Shown in pieces: positions 1-13,100 of a stretch of 64,000 nucleotides of DNA (positions are counted from its first letter, which is position 1; the number at the start of each line of letters is the position of its first letter). The stretch is taken from assembly GCA_018398575.1 (NCBI GenBank), contig JAGTXZ010000008.1, positions 620,001 through 684,000 on the forward strand. The letters run 5' to 3'. The notes under the pieces are model-generated. The model ran no database searches. It was not told the origin of the DNA and saw only the letters and a program-made list of their open reading frames with translations. The translations under genes were made by a program, and so were the position numbers. Source of the DNA: Ampelomyces quisqualis (Eukaryota > Ascomycota > Dothideomycetes > Pleosporales > Phaeosphaeriaceae).

Positions 1-2575
1 TGATGTTCATGGATGCTTCTTTTGCATCTGTGGGTTCACAATGCACGTCACCTCTGAACAGCGGAAAGCGATGTCAAATACTTGGGTTCGCTACGAACGA
101 AGAATCCAGCTTAAAAGGCGAAGTGCTGGCAACGACAATGACTCCTCACGAGTCAAATTTCAAATGGGTACTTGATCAGTATCCTCATGGTTACAGCCTG
201 AGCTGTGATGATGCGGACGATGATTTGAACGCCGAAGAACAAGTTTCTGGTGATCGACAATTTAACCCGCCAGACAGTCCACAAGAAGGACAAAATGTTA
301 TAAAAGACAAAGCGCTGCTTACGGCGAGAGTGAGAGCGCTCATACCGAACATCAAGAGTGCAATTTTTCTGCCGCTCTGGGATTATGAGCGTGGACGTTG
401 GTTTGCTGGCTGTTTTTGCTGGTCGTCCAAAGCAGAGAGGGTACTGGATGGCCGATTCGACTTGCCATTTCTCAAGGCTTTCGGACATTCGATAATGCAA
501 GAAGTCGCTCGTCTTGATGCGTTGACGACCACACAAGCGAAAACCACATTTCTTTCGTCGTTGTCACATGAATTGCGAACACCGCTACACGGCATTCTTG
601 GTTCAATACACCTTATGAGAAATTCGCGACTAGATAATTTCCAGTCTTCGATGCTCAACGCTATAACAATTTGCGGCAGAACATTGCTAGAAACGGTTGA
701 GCATCTACTCGACCATGCTGAGCGCCCGGAGGCGGGTCACAACCACAACTCGGCTATAATTCGCGGCCACAACAGCATTTGCATTTCTTCCGAGAAGGCC
801 AGCTTGCAAGACACGTCCGCCGATGATTCCGAAAAGCCGAAGTGTAATGTTGGGTTTGTCACCGAAGAAGTAGTGGAAACGATGATCGTCGGTGAAGCCC
901 CTTTCGACATCACACTGGATATAGATGAGCACGACAAGCCTGCATTGGATTATTCACGGAGTCAAGCCATAGCGAAAAGACGAAGCCGGTTCATTATTTT
1001 GGACGTTAGTGACTACGGCGGCTTGGGCTTTCACTTATCAGCATCTTCGTTCGGAAGGATCATTATGAATCTTTTCGGAAATGCTCTGAAATTCACAGAG
1101 ACCGGCTATGTCCATGTGACGGTACGATCTGAAGACCTTACTGAGAGCAGAGGAACGGTCATACTCACCATCTCTGACTCAGGTGTCGGGATGAAAACTC
1201 GCTTTCTGCAAGAGCAGGCTTTTGAGCCGTTTCACAAGCAAAACCAACACACAGCAGGTACGGGAGTCGGCCTTTCTGTGGTGCGGAGAATACTCGAAGA
1301 CATCGGAGGTCAGCTCGATGTGTGCAGTCAGTTCATGAAGGGTACCGATATTGTCTTAAAGCTACCATTAGAGCGGCTGAGTGAGGGAGATGGCTACGAT
1401 CCGAAGATAAACCCACTACCCGTAGCCATGTCGGGTCTCAAGGGCCGAAAAGTGTGCGTTCTGTACACGGGCGAGGATCCTAGTGACGAGCCCGCACAAG
1501 CCAAACACAAGCAGACCGTCAAACGCTACGTGGAAGTTTTGACATCCACACTTTCGAACGTCCTGCAGGTGGACATTTGGCATAGCAGTGTGTGGGACGG
1601 ATTCGATGGTTCGGAGGTAGTCATTTGCCCAGAAGTTTCATTCGAGAGTCTTCACACGATCCGAGAAACCGCAGCACAAGCCGGACGGAAATGTCCAGCC
1701 ATCATCCTGGTCGCCATGGACATATTGGAGGCAGAGACACTTCGCTGCGACGCACGCGTGACGGGTAAAGAGTCCATTGTTGAAACGATCACTCAACCGT
1801 AAGTACCATTCGCAGCTATACAACCCCACGACTAATCTTGAGCAGCTGCGGGCCGTACAAACTCTCTGTCGCCTTGAACTCTTGTCTGCACAAGTACGAC
1901 TCACAGAGTACATCCGCTACGCCAACAAGACCCACAACACCAGTATCGAGTCCACGAACCTCAACGAAGGGGGCTCTAAGCCAGTCCAGCCAATTTCGAC
2001 CGAAGTTGGGACTCTACCCCCCTCTCGTTACGCGCACTAAATCCTCCAACACCCTCGAACAAATGGCGCCTCCCGAAGACCAAAACCAGAACCAAGAAGC
2101 CCCCAACGTCCCACCACCTACACCTACATTGGAAAAAGTCCAAGTCTCCCAAGCCCTCATCGTAGACGACAATGCCATCAATCGTCGCCTCCTCTCCGCA
2201 TGGATGAAGAAGCACAACATCGCCTACAAAGAAGCCAAAGACGGTCTCGCCGCGCTCGACACATACAAGTCTTACTCTGGCTCCTTCGACCTGATTCTCA
2301 TGGATATCAGCATGCCTGTCATGGACGGCATGACATGCACAAGGTTGATCCGCGAATATGAGAAGGAAAGTAATGTTGAAGCAGCGCACATCATTGCGCT
2401 TACAGGATTGACGAGCGCGAGCGCAAAGCTTGAGGCATGGACGAGTGGGGTGGATGATTTTCTCACAAAGCCTGTGGATTTCAAGAGGTTGGAGTGGTTG
2501 ACGGAGGCGGGGAGGGGAGGGGAGGGCACGGGGTTTATGAAGGAGCAGGGGTCGATTGTTAGGGACGGGAAGTGA
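1..2575 (+). CDS. Hybrid histidine kinase (5' partial)
   Basis: Two-component phosphorelay sensor: a histidine kinase that autophosphorylates and passes phosphate to its own receiver, normally on to an HPt protein. The frame is open to the window edge, with an ATG at 3, so the true start may lie upstream. Two exons, <1..1798 and 1846..2575; the 47-bp intron has the branch ACTAAT. From the ATG at 3 it gives 841 aa. Residues about 110-175 look GAF-like. The H-box LSHELRTPLHGILG puts the phospho-accepting His near residue 189. The N-box (LFGNALKFTETGY) and G-boxes (DSGVG, GTGVGLSVV) form the ATPase lobe. After the splice, a receiver carries the acidic pair (IVDDN), the phospho-acceptor Asp (LILMDISMPVMDG) and the conserved Lys (FLTKPVD). 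All catalytic residues are present. The signal it senses and its fungal HHK group are not resolved, because the N-terminus is missing. Confidence 0.93.
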
Positions 2576-3773
2576 GGGAGGAGAGCGCATGGGATGTGCT
2601 ATGCCCAGGGTACTTGGGGCTGCTGGCTTCGACTGATATGGTACGAGGAATGGTATAAAGCACCCGCCGCGCATTACGAGAAACAGCGGATAACATGTCG
2701 CAGGAGAGCAGACGACTGGCGCAAGCATACGATCACACAAGAGCATAACATAGGCATGAAGACGCAGCGCGAGAGAAATATTACGTAGATTATGATATCT
2801 GGTCGTATAGTAACGAATTGTGCCGTTGCTGGATACTAGCTGGCATCATGCAACACTATGGACAATTGGGCAATTTTCATTGTGGTGATGTAGCACGATG
2901 TTTTACGTTCCTTGCCCCATGTATAGGAGAAGCAAGGAATGATTGAACACTGCAATTTACAGCATTTCTTCTTTCGCCGATCTGGAGAGAAATCTAGCAT
3001 GGATGCGTAGGCTTGATTCTCGCAGTAAAACACGGCGAAGTGTGGTTGCGAACGGAGCCTCCTCTGGCTCCGTCACATGGCGTCACGCAGGGTGGTCCGT
3101 ACGAGGCCTGACGTGGGGAACGGGGATGTAGTTGTTACCTAGATTGATAATATAATGTACACGAACCGTTCCGTTGCCGAGGATCAGCAACGCATTCGCG
3201 AATGGCGCAGGCGCCCTCATTCAACATGTGTGCGCTCAACATATCGCGCGACATCATCCGACACAGCGGCCGCCGCGACACTCCAATTGAGGATTCCGCT
3301 CGCTCGCCGCGCCACATCGATCGAATCTCCACCTCAAAACACCTAACCAGTTCGTCGTAATCAGAGATGCCGTCAAAGCGTCCGCAATGGTAACAAGGTG
3401 TGTGTGCCGAACGCAGGCGTCATGCACCCCTCGCGCCTCGTCCAGAGAACCACTTGAGCCGTCCCGTGAAGGAGGAGAGTTGCAACGGCAGAGGCGGAGG
3501 TGTGCTCGGAGGGTACACGCTAGGCTTTCATCATCTGCGGAAAAAGAAATCGTTAGGACGGTGTGGAGATGGAGAGGGGGACACGTGGTGGGTGGCTTAC
3601 TTGAGTTAAACTGGAAGGATGAAGAGGAAAAAGGGCGGAAGCGGGTGGTGGGAAGGTTTTTTGAGGACGAGGAGCTTGGACCATGGCTTGGCGGGCAACT
3701 CGTCGTGTTTAGTCCACATCGAACAATTTCAGACTTTCATCCCACGCCTCGGAGTGGCTGTGCACTACTCCGT
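2576..3773. other. Intergenic, kinase 3' end to AspRS
   Basis: I see no convincing gene here. Short open frames overlap in several phases without recognisable domains. A frame open from 3387 runs into the AspRS start codon, but its translation upstream of 3774 is low-complexity and basic, so I treat it as leader. A TACTCCGTA motif at 3766-3774 abuts the AspRS ATG. Confidence 0.6.
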
Positions 3774-5949
3774 ATGAGTCTTGTACATGCTTCACGGCGC
3801 GTGACAAGTCGTGCCATGTGTGTGCGCAGCTCGTATCTGGAGGTATCTCGATTGTTCCGAATACGCCATCTCGGGATCGCGCCGACATGCGCTGTGATAT
3901 CAGGACCAGGAAGCAGGGCTTTTTCGAACACACGACGGCTGCAAGATGCGATCGAGCCGGGTCAGGGTTTGAGGAAAGCTCTTGACGAGTTCAAGAAGAC
4001 TAGTATGTCCTCAGAGCGGGTTATGGTTTTGGATACTGACCCCATGCAGTCCGATCGAAGCCTTGGAGGGACGTTGTGGGGTCATTTGGTCCAGAGAAAT
4101 GTGCTGAGCTGGGTCATGGCACCCAAGTTGAATTAGCTGGCTATATAAGCACACGCCGAGATGTGAACAAGAAGTTGTCGTTTACGATGCTTCGCAACGT
4201 CCCACAAAAGCATTGCATCCAGCTCGTTTCCAACGCAAATACTGAAGGAGAAGAAGCAGAAGCTCATGAGCGTCTGCGACCTTTAAAAGAATGGACGCCT
4301 GTACTCGTCCGAGGAATTCTCAAGTCCCGTGAGGCCAAGGCTGATAGCCATCTCGGCGTGAGCCTCATCACGGCCTACGAATTAGTCGTAGAACACGTGG
4401 AGCCACTGAACAAGATCTCCGACGATATCATCATCAAGGAGGATACAGTCTTTGGTCCTGAGCAACGGCATCTCCAATTACGCACTAATCACAGCCTACG
4501 ACAAAACATATTGTTCCGTTCAAGGGCTAGGGATAGGGTGCGAAACCAACTCTCGCATCAGGGATGGCGGGAGATCGATACACCAATTCTCTTCAAGTCA
4601 ACACCCGAAGGAGCGAGAGAGTTTCTGGTACCGACGCGGCAGAAAGGTCTGGCATATGCGCTCCCGCAGAGCCCGCAACAGTATAAGCAGATCTTAATGG
4701 CGTCGGGCTTTGGCAAATACTTCCAATTCGCAAGGTGCTTCCGCGACGAAGATCTGAGAGCCGATCGCCAGCCAGAGTTTACTCAGCTCGATATGGAGAT
4801 GGCGTTTGGGGGTGAGGAAGACGTTATGGCTGAGACGGAGGGTTTGTTGATATTTCTTTGGGATGTTTTGCTGAAGACCCACGTGAAACCGATTCGAAGG
4901 ATGACATATTTGGAAGCTATGACTTCGTATGGGTCGGACAAACCGGATTTGCGATACGAGGCAACAGTAAGTCAGGAAACTGTGGTATAAGGCTCATACA
5001 TACTCACGATGAACAGATTCACAATGTCACACCACATCTCACAGCTGATCTCATGGGAAAGATCACGCCTCTGCAAGACCCGGTAGTCGAGGCCATCAAG
5101 ATCCCGATCTCTAGCAACCCAAAACAAACTCGTAAATTTATCGCCTCTTTCCTCGACAGCCCGGATGGCAAATCTTTTCTCGACAACCCCAATGGTCAGC
5201 CCGGCATCTTCATCGGGGATAGCTCGCAACCAATGCAAGGTCTCGGACCCCTGGGCCACCAATACCTCATGGAAGGCCCCGAAAACCTTGCAATCGCGGA
5301 CGGGGACCTCCTCGTCCTACAAGCCCGCCCCAACGCCCCCTTATCAGGCGGCTCCACCGTTCTCGGCAACTTGCGCTTAGCCCTCTACAAAGCAGCCATC
5401 GCACAAGACCTCATCGCAGCGCCAGAACGAAGCGACTACCACTTCCTCTGGATCACTGACTTCCCCCTCTTCACGCCCAACAACGACTCCGACCTCGGCC
5501 AAGGCGGCGCATCAGGCTTCTCGTCTACCCACCACCCCTTCACCGCACCCAAAACACCCGCCGACATCGACCTCCTCCTCACCGACCCTTCGCGCGCCAC
5601 AGCCGCACACTACGACCTCGTCGTCAACGGCGTCGAACTTGGCGGCGGATCACGCCGCATCCACAACGCGGGCGTGCAGGAATTTATTTTCAGGGACGTA
5701 CTGAAGATGAAGCCCGAGCGCATCGAAGACTTCAGACACTTGCTCAACGTGCTGGACTCGGGGTGTCCGCCGCACGCGGGCATCGCCCTGGGCTGGGACC
5801 GCTTGATTGCTATCATGACTGGCAGCGAGAGCGTCAGGGATGTGATTGCTTTCCCCAAGAGTGGCAAAGGCGAGGACGGGCTAGTCAAGAGTCCCAACCG
5901 CGTGACGCAGGAGCAGTGGGATACGTATCATTTGAGCGTCAAGCGTTGA
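3774..5949 (+). CDS. MSD1: Mitochondrial aspartyl-tRNA synthetase
   Basis: Class II aminoacyl-tRNA synthetase charging tRNA-Asp for mitochondrial translation. Exons are 3774..4002, 4050..4966 and 5017..5949 (692 aa); introns of 47 and 50 bp were checked for phase. The first ~60 residues are Arg/Ser-rich and nearly free of acid, as expected for a mitochondrial presequence. An OB-fold anticodon-binding region follows (about 80-190). Class II motif 2 is FRDEDLRADRQPEFTQLD; motif 3 is GIALGWDRL near the C-terminus. Between them is a bacterial-type insert ending in a WITDFPLF motif, which separates this from the cytosolic eukaryotic enzyme. I chose the ATG at 3774 because the presequence begins there; it has a weak context, and an in-frame ATG at 3816 would also leave a targeting signal. 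The frame is open upstream to 3387 without recognisable content. No residue expected for catalysis looks missing. Confidence 0.95.
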
Positions 5950-7336
5950 CACGTTGAAAGCGTTGTGTGCTTTGCATCTCCCCGTCGAGAAAAAAAAAAT
6001 TTACACTGTGACAATGTTGATTGGAGCAGTAAATCATTGGACAACATTCGCTGTCGAGTTCGAAGCTGCGACGTTGCATCGCGTAGTGCAGTGTGCGAAG
6101 CAATACTCCTCCTCCCCATTCAAGAGCCTGAGCCCATGCGCAAGTATGACCGGTGGGAAGTCATCGTGTCCGCCGTCTCTAGCCGCAGCGTCGCAGCCTT
6201 TGATCACAGATCTATCCCAAGCCGACATTTCGCCGTGGACGAATCGAAATAGTAACTCTGTGAATGTAGTAAGTTGTATTTGTACCTGATAAGCGTGCCG
6301 GTCCCGAGGCGTGACATGGCAGGGGATGTTTGAAATAGGTGTTTAGAGATCTCGAGTGAAAGGAGATGATATTTGCCGCAATCACGCGCTTGCCTGGCTC
6401 ATTCTCAGCCTGTAGAAACGTTGCTGGCGGTGATTTGTTCTTGTGCCTCGTAGCATGCGGGCAGGAAATTCAGCCCAATGCCCGCGAAGCTGGGAGGTGA
6501 TTTCATTAGCACAAACTTGTAGGGTTGAGGCTGTGTAGCATACTAGTGCACTAGTGCATGGAAGAACAGCAGAGTGTTCACGACGATGAGGACGAGATGC
6601 AGTGAATTGAAATTTGAGCATGTGGATTGGTAATAGCGACTTGCCCCAGGCTGCTCCGTGAGCGGGTTACCAGTATATCCATCATAATGCACATCCTGTT
6701 TGTAGGTTTGGGTGCAGTACATGTCAGGTATGAACAGGTGCAGTATCGAGCTTGCATACACTACGAAGTGAGGCATATCTGCACTAGTACATGGTTCGTC
6801 TTACATGGAGGATGATTTTGAAGGTACGTGTACGTGTACGTGAACATTCGGAATGTAGTTTTTCATTTTTCAGCCCTACATGATACCGATCTGGGAACAT
6901 CGTTTGAGACGGAGGAACAGTGGCTTTGCTCATGTAGAGCATGCTTGTACGTTGGAGCAAAGTTGCATCAGATGACAACGATCAAAGTAACATGAAAGTT
7001 GATGCAAGTGTACACCGTAGACTGTCGGGAGTACGCATGTCAAATTTAGAGCTGATACTCGGTCCTGCAGATACTCATGAGGCTATGCGAGGCTCGAGCG
7101 TGCTGCTACTTCTTTGTAATCATGTCTTAAACTGCGTGTAGTCAACAGCTCTTGAAGAGTGCTATCAAATAACTGCAAAGCTGCCTCATAGATACCAAAC
7201 CCAGCACTGAGCAGAACCAACAGCTCTGTGCTACCTATCGAGCTGAGTTAAGGTGGTGCTCACCAGCAGTGAAAGGAACCAAACTTTTGGGCTCGAAATC
7301 TTCAAAACAGAATCGAACTTAGGCCACCTAAAGCGC
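5950..7336. other. Intergenic, AspRS to U6
   Basis: No gene is supported. Open frames are under 115 codons and mutually overlapping. Contains an 11-A tract just after the AspRS stop and a short GTACGT-type tandem run at 6824-6842. Pol III transcription from the U6 gene would end at the T-tract at 7337-7343 (minus strand). Confidence 0.55.
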
Positions 7337-7437
7337 AAAAAAATGGTAGCTTAACTTTGATTGAGCGCGTCATCCTTAGTGCAGGGGCCGAGCTAATCTT
7401 CTCTGTATCGTTTCAAATTGACCAAATGCCCGAAGGC
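7337..7437 (-). ncRNA. U6: U6 spliceosomal snRNA
   Basis: On the minus strand the sequence matches the conserved U6 core: a 5' stem-loop GCC-UUCG-GGC, then AUUUGGUCAAUUUGAAACG, the ACAGAGA box in AUACAGAGAAGAUUAGC, the internal stem-loop region CCCCUGCACUAAGGAUGAC, and the 3' domain ending in a run of seven T that acts as the Pol III terminator. U6 pairs with U4 and then U2 and the 5' splice site in the catalytic core of the spliceosome. The 5' end at 7437 is set by the perfect UUCG-capped stem; the exact 3' end depends on the terminator (7337-7343). No intron interrupts it. Identification rests on strong recall of the universally conserved sequence. Confidence 0.95.
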
Positions 7438-7461
7438 GAAGGCTTTGAGGATATTTGAGGT

Positions 7462-7470
7462 GATATAGTT
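7462..7470 (-). promoter_or_regulatory. TATA element of U6
   Basis: Read on the minus strand, CTATATCAC lies 25-33 bases upstream of the U6 5' end, the position of the TATA box in Pol III type 3-like fungal U6 promoters. Confidence 0.55.
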
Positions 7471-9757
7471 GGTGTTGTTATTGATGTGGCAGCGCCTAGG
7501 GCAGGGGCAGAGGCAAACGAGCGCTGGGACTAGCTGTTAGGGTAGGCCTAGGATGGGCGATGGCGTGACAAAAACTTAGAGTGAAGGGCTGGAGCTGTAG
7601 CCTCGATGCCGCTGTACTTGGGTGTGGGAGTAGCCCGGGTCTGCAGCACGTGTCCAGCGATCTGCAGTACGACAGAAGCATGACGCTGTACAGACGCTTA
7701 AACACGTGCTGGAGCGCCCTCGATTCTCTTCTTTTCAAGACCTCTCTCTAGCAGAATATGAGGGGGCGCTGGCTCCCATCATCGGAAGGATCCACCCTAG
7801 TCCCAGTTGTTATATAGCGAGCAACATATTTGTCGGCTAGCAATAATATAATCGGCATGATTTTCAGTAGAGCTGTCAGGCTTTCTCTGTTGCAATATGC
7901 AACCGTTTCTGTGTAATCGTCGCGGCTACGGAGGCCGTGCGTTTGCGGAGGGTTTTCTCGATGTGCCGCTCGACCTTCTCTTCCAGACCCCACCAACCCG
8001 AGCAGCACCAAATCATAAAACCCAGACCACATCAGCAAAGCTTTCTGCCCGTGTGGCAAAGAGACATGGCAGCGACTTCGTCAAGCACAGCGGTCGAGCC
8101 AGCGATGTCAGGCCCATCGATTCGAGGTGCGCTTGCGTGGCTTTCTGCAGCGGAGCTGGCCAACTTTGCGGAAACGGCAGCAGAGCAGGTTGTACAAGTC
8201 TGGAAGGACCAGGCGGCAGGCGGACCGGTTGACATGAACGATGAGGTAGTTCAGCTGGCCTTGGATTGGCTACGAGGTGCATTTTATGCAGTTACCGACG
8301 CGACATCCAAGGCAGATGGATAACATGCTCAGCGACGCCACGAAACATCCCGGATCCAGACATTTAATTCCCGAAACGTCAGAGCGAAGCATACTTCGTG
8401 CTGTGGGCACACACCCAGGATGGCCTTTGGAACGTTCAGTATTGGAATGGAGTTTTCCTTGGCCTCGCATACAAGAGACAGTTCCACGCATACGAGATAC
8501 AGACATTTCTTCTTGGGCTTTTGACGATCGGCACCAAGCTGAACTTGACTGTAACGCAAGGTCGTGGGAAGGCATTTTCGGAACAGAAGCTTGTCACCTT
8601 GGCCTTTCTTACAGCTCCATACCGCCGCTTGAATGCAGAGCACGCTAAACAGGCGGTACAGGATGACGCGCAGATGATTGGAGGACTGATGGGTTCGGAT
8701 GGAAGTGATTGTTGGCCACAAAAGTGCTACGAGGTCTTTGTACCGTCTGTAGACCGTTTGAAATGCACAGCGAGACTTATGGAATGCATGCTTGATGTGT
8801 GTTTGCGTGATGCTGTGCGTGTGTGAGGGATGCATTGAGGTTGCAACTAGGTTCCTGGAAAATGCCGTGCTGCGTCAAAGCTCGCCGAAGCTTGGTCCGA
8901 TTCGCGAAGACATTTGCACCGGCTGTGCAACACTGCAACCTCATCATCAATGCCATCGTGGTTTTCATCGTGCCTCTGACCTCTAAGGACCCTCTGTTCG
9001 ATGTATTGCACCGATACGCATGAACCGACCAGCTTCCCAGGACGCTTCGCCATGATGGCGCGAGGTGCCAGCTGCTTCCGCGAATGTCGGCCTCCCCCTA
9101 GGCCTATTGTGCAGCGATGTCTGGCTCTTTACGTCGAGCGCCATAGGAGGTGCGAATTTGGTGTTGAGTACTGTATCCCCCATGTCTCTGTCGATCGAAT
9201 GCAACATCACAAATCTCAGCTCCTACAGTGCCACGCTCCTGGACTGACTGGCTGACCCATAGGACGGTCGACGGTATTCCTTGCCCCGGGGGCATGCACC
9301 AGGTCATGATCTTGCAATGCCACATTGCCTATTTAGCGGCATATGGCGGCCCCTGGGATTGCTCGGGGATTTCCACACGCTCAGGATGACTACAGCTGAT
9401 CCTGCAAAGCCCGTCGCTGCACAATCTAGACCCTTGGGCTGAGTTGACTTCTCCAGCTGCTCAGATCTGGCCATTTTACGTTGCCGTCTCGTGGCGCTCA
9501 GCAGTTGCTGGCTCGGGTGCAACCCGTGGTCTAGGGAGCAAATGCATTTGATCTGCATTCTCCTGGACTGTCACCGGCATATGTACGCAGCCCCTGCCAA
9601 TGTTGCACAGTGCTCTACAGTATGCGGCAGTGCGTCGACTGCCGGTGAGATGGCATTTGGGCGTCCGCCGTGGCGTTTGGGTAGCTCCCTCCTCCGCCGA
9701 CGAACGAGCCTTCCCCACTACACCTTCGACGCTCCAGCACAGCTGCCTCACTTGCTT

Positions 9758-9851
9758 AGCCCCTCTCTTATCCGGCATGCTGCTGTTTTCTGCTTACAAG
9801 CCCCTCTCTTACCCGGGTTTCTGCTGTTTTCTGCTTGCAAGCCCCTCTCTC
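9758..9851. repeat. 41-bp tandem duplication, 2.3 copies
   Basis: The unit begins AGCCCCTCTCTTA and contains CTGCTGTTTTCTGCTT. Copies start at 9758, 9799 and 9840 (the last partial). The copies differ at a few bases, mainly between TCCGGCATG and CCCGGGTTT, so the duplication is not brand new. Confidence 0.85.
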
Positions 9852-10119
9852 ACTGAGGCATACTCTCGTCAGCTTCCCGCGCCGGTGCCGCCTTTGTTTG
9901 CGAAACCGCCAGCGCTGCCAGCTGCGCGAACAGGCCATCAGACAATGGCGAGCCGACGCTTACCCCACAGGGAACCGACGACGACGGCAGAGGCACTGGA
10001 CGAGCTGAGCGAGGTCTCGCGCTCTGTCGCGGGCCGCCCAGCATACTCACCAGTAGCAAGGCTCTTGGTCCCGCACGGCTCGCTGTTACAGCGACAAAGG
10101 ATACAGCGGCAGCGGCAGC

Positions 10120-10161
10120 AACAGCACCGAAAACAGCACCGACAACAGCATCGACAACAGC
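10120..10161. repeat. 12-bp AACAGCACCGAC repeat, 3.5 copies
   Basis: Three full units and a half unit at 10120, 10132, 10144 and 10156, preceded by a GCAGCG run. On the plus strand one frame reads as a Gln/Arg/His-rich tail, but no gene around it is supported. Confidence 0.8.
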
Positions 10162-13100
10162 CATCATAGACGAGATTGTTCGATCGACTTTCATAAGAGC
10201 AAGGATTGCACCAACCGGAAATGGCCAACGACCATTGATGTGGCACATGCTACCTCCGCACGTCTCCGCTGCGCCGACATACGGTCCGCTTCAACGCGTG
10301 TCCTCCCGGAGAAGATAGAACCATGGAGTTGGGATCCCAAACCGCGCATTGACAGCGAGTGCCACCAACAATTCTTTTCGTGGCACCCCGAACGTCCGAT
10401 CGAAGGCACAACTTCTCTCGACTCTAGCGACGCACAAGATCCAGAAGGCGTGCATGCATCGCGCACGACCACTCGAACAGAAGTTGGATTTGCAATCACC
10501 TGCGGCCGCTGATTCTCTGCGCTACAGCAACATGGCAAGCTTGCACATATTCGCAAGCAGAGTTATCTCAGGCAAAGCCACGTCCACCGAGAAAGCGACG
10601 CCCAGTTTGAGTGCTCTGCCAGCCACCATGGGATACACAGACAGTACGCAGCACAATCAAGGCCGTCCATTCTCTCTTGCAAGTGGAATCGGCTTGGTGG
10701 CGATGATCGTGCAGTGTGTCACCGCATTGTTGGACCAAGATGCGCTCTGTTGCCAGATGTGCCTAGGAGGAGAACGCCGTGTTTACCTCTGGTACATCGA
10801 GCTTGATTCAACACGAGTGATACGCGACGCAAGTCAACGCATCATCATCATCGAGCCTGAGCCATGCCTTGTCCCAGTGTGTCAAGCATTGTGTTGGAGC
10901 TCTCGGACTTGCTGGTTGGTTGCTTGTTTCCTCGTGCTTGATACGCCGAGATTCTTCGCGGCTGCGGCAGACATCGTAGGCTTTGTTCTGCTTGCTGGCT
11001 GGCATGGTCGAATACGACTCAGGCTCAGTGCGGCTTCGGGTCTGGAAATCACGCCCTGGACAATGACCATGTGATGGCCCGGATTGTGCAAATCGCCGTC
11101 TGCTAAAGCGCTCGATAAGATGCCTAGTCATCGGTACACCTCCTGAATACGTTTTGGCACATGGAAGGTCATTGATTTCTACCATGAATGCCGAGCATCC
11201 TGGTTCATCTCAATCCGGGTTCAATAAGGTGTCGTCGAACATCAATTCTGGTACTTTCTCGAGCAGCATGGTAGAATTGTCGAAGCGACGTTGGCAGAGG
11301 TCCCATCAAGAAAGAGTTAGAATTGGTTATCGGACGGCAGGATGGCTTCCGTTGCAAACGTTGCAGTGATTCGGATGATGTTCAAGCCAGAATCCCAGAC
11401 ATGGCAGCTGTTGCAGTTTCCGTCGGGATTCTGTCAACCGAAACACGCAATGAGGGCACACTCGATGCTTGGAATCGAGGGATAGATCGCAATGACGAAG
11501 TCGTATCGCTGCATTCATGCTGCCAGGCACAACATTTGTTCCAGCAGCAGCGACGATCTGGATACCAGACTTTGGCTCCCGACGCTGGTACCTCAAGAGC
11601 TTGTTGTTCACAATGTGACCCGTCTTATCCTTTCATACGGATTCGAAGCTATGCCGGTGGACATCGAAAGCGTCCTAATCCATGTTGCTGCGCACACGTG
11701 CTACTTGGCACAGGTTTCTCGTTTTCTGATGCTCCTTCGCTGCAGGGCCCAGCCATGTTATCCAAGAATTCCGCCCCCAGACCACTTCTGTGTATAAGTG
11801 TTCCAGCTGGCGACAAGGAGCCTGTCGATCGCGCTCTTGCCCTCTCAGACCGTTGCCCACAGAAGGGGTCATACCCGCGCTGTACGCGACTTCGGGTTTC
11901 TTCAAGCCGTTGGAGGCAGAGGACCGCCCGCGCACCCTCGCGTATTTTTGTCGGTATGCCGTGGTTCGGGATCCTGCTCGGTGCCAATTCCCATCTCTCT
12001 CGGAACATGCTGCTCACACCGACCTCTGTGTATTGGCACATTGGCCACGAGTTCCCGCATATATGTGAGCTACTCCCCTGAAGAAGTGCCAGACCTCTCT
12101 TTCTCTATCCACTTGGTGTTGCCAATGGTCGCTGAAGGTCTTTGATACCGGCTCCGCGACGCGACCTGGGTGGCGCAGGTGTGTAGGAATTGTCGCTCTC
12201 CCTGATACTACGAACGCAAGCGAGAGAAGATTAGACCCCACTAGGAGAGTCTCGTTATGCGCGTTGTGCGTGGTGACCTCGTCAAGCTGCGCATTTCGTG
12301 GTCTTACAAAGCTCGGGCAGAGTTTGGTCGGCGCGGCGAAATGATACCTTGCTCGGGCTGAGGCGTCTAAGTTTCACGAACAGCGACAGTAAGATCCAAA
12401 GGCTTCTCTCTCTGTGTCGGGGTCGTCTCTTATGGTCGCCGTTGCTCAGGCGCGAAGAGGTTGCTGCTGACGGCTTTGGGGTGGCCGCCTCCGGAGACTG
12501 TCGGTGCTCGAGCATGGCGCTGGCGGTACTGCGGCTTCAATATCAACGCGATGATAATGGCAGTCAACTACTTGTTGGCAAAGTGTTGCAGCTGCTGTAG
12601 GGGTGGTGTTGGTGTTGGTGAGAGGCAGCGGGGTCGCGAGAAGGGTCGCGATATCGAGTCCAACGATTCCCCCGACATGGCACCTAAGCCCACAGTAAGC
12701 CCCTTGGACGACCAATTCATGTCCAAGGGATCTTTCTAGGGCAATAACGGGTCTCAATAACATCAGTTCTTACGGCTGCCATCGTAGCAAGCTACAGGCT
12801 CGCTGCTGGACGAGGGTTATCAAGACAATCGTGGCCGATGAGTCTCAAGAACATCAAAAGGCCGCAGGGAAACAACTAGGCGCACCGCAAGTGATTGTTC
12901 ATGGGAAGCATGGAAGCCCTGCTAGTCAACGCACCCTCGAGAAAATGTTATGGATTGCCATGTCTACCGAGATATCTATCCCAGCAGTATCGCAGCCATA
13001 TGGTCATCTCACTATCTACGGTGCTAGGCTCGATGTGAAGAGTTAGGCCTGGAAATACATGGCCAAATCCCTCGCCACTGATGACAGGGCAAGTGCCTCT

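Noticed and set aside
1976..2746. 256-aa minus-strand frame opposite the kinase receiver domain
   Set aside because: Antisense shadow of the receiver exon, which has all catalytic residues.
10349..12081. Two long plus-strand frames (241 and 252 aa) in the gene desert
   Set aside because: No domain, no signal peptide, no good splice partners, and overlapping open frames on the other strand of comparable length.
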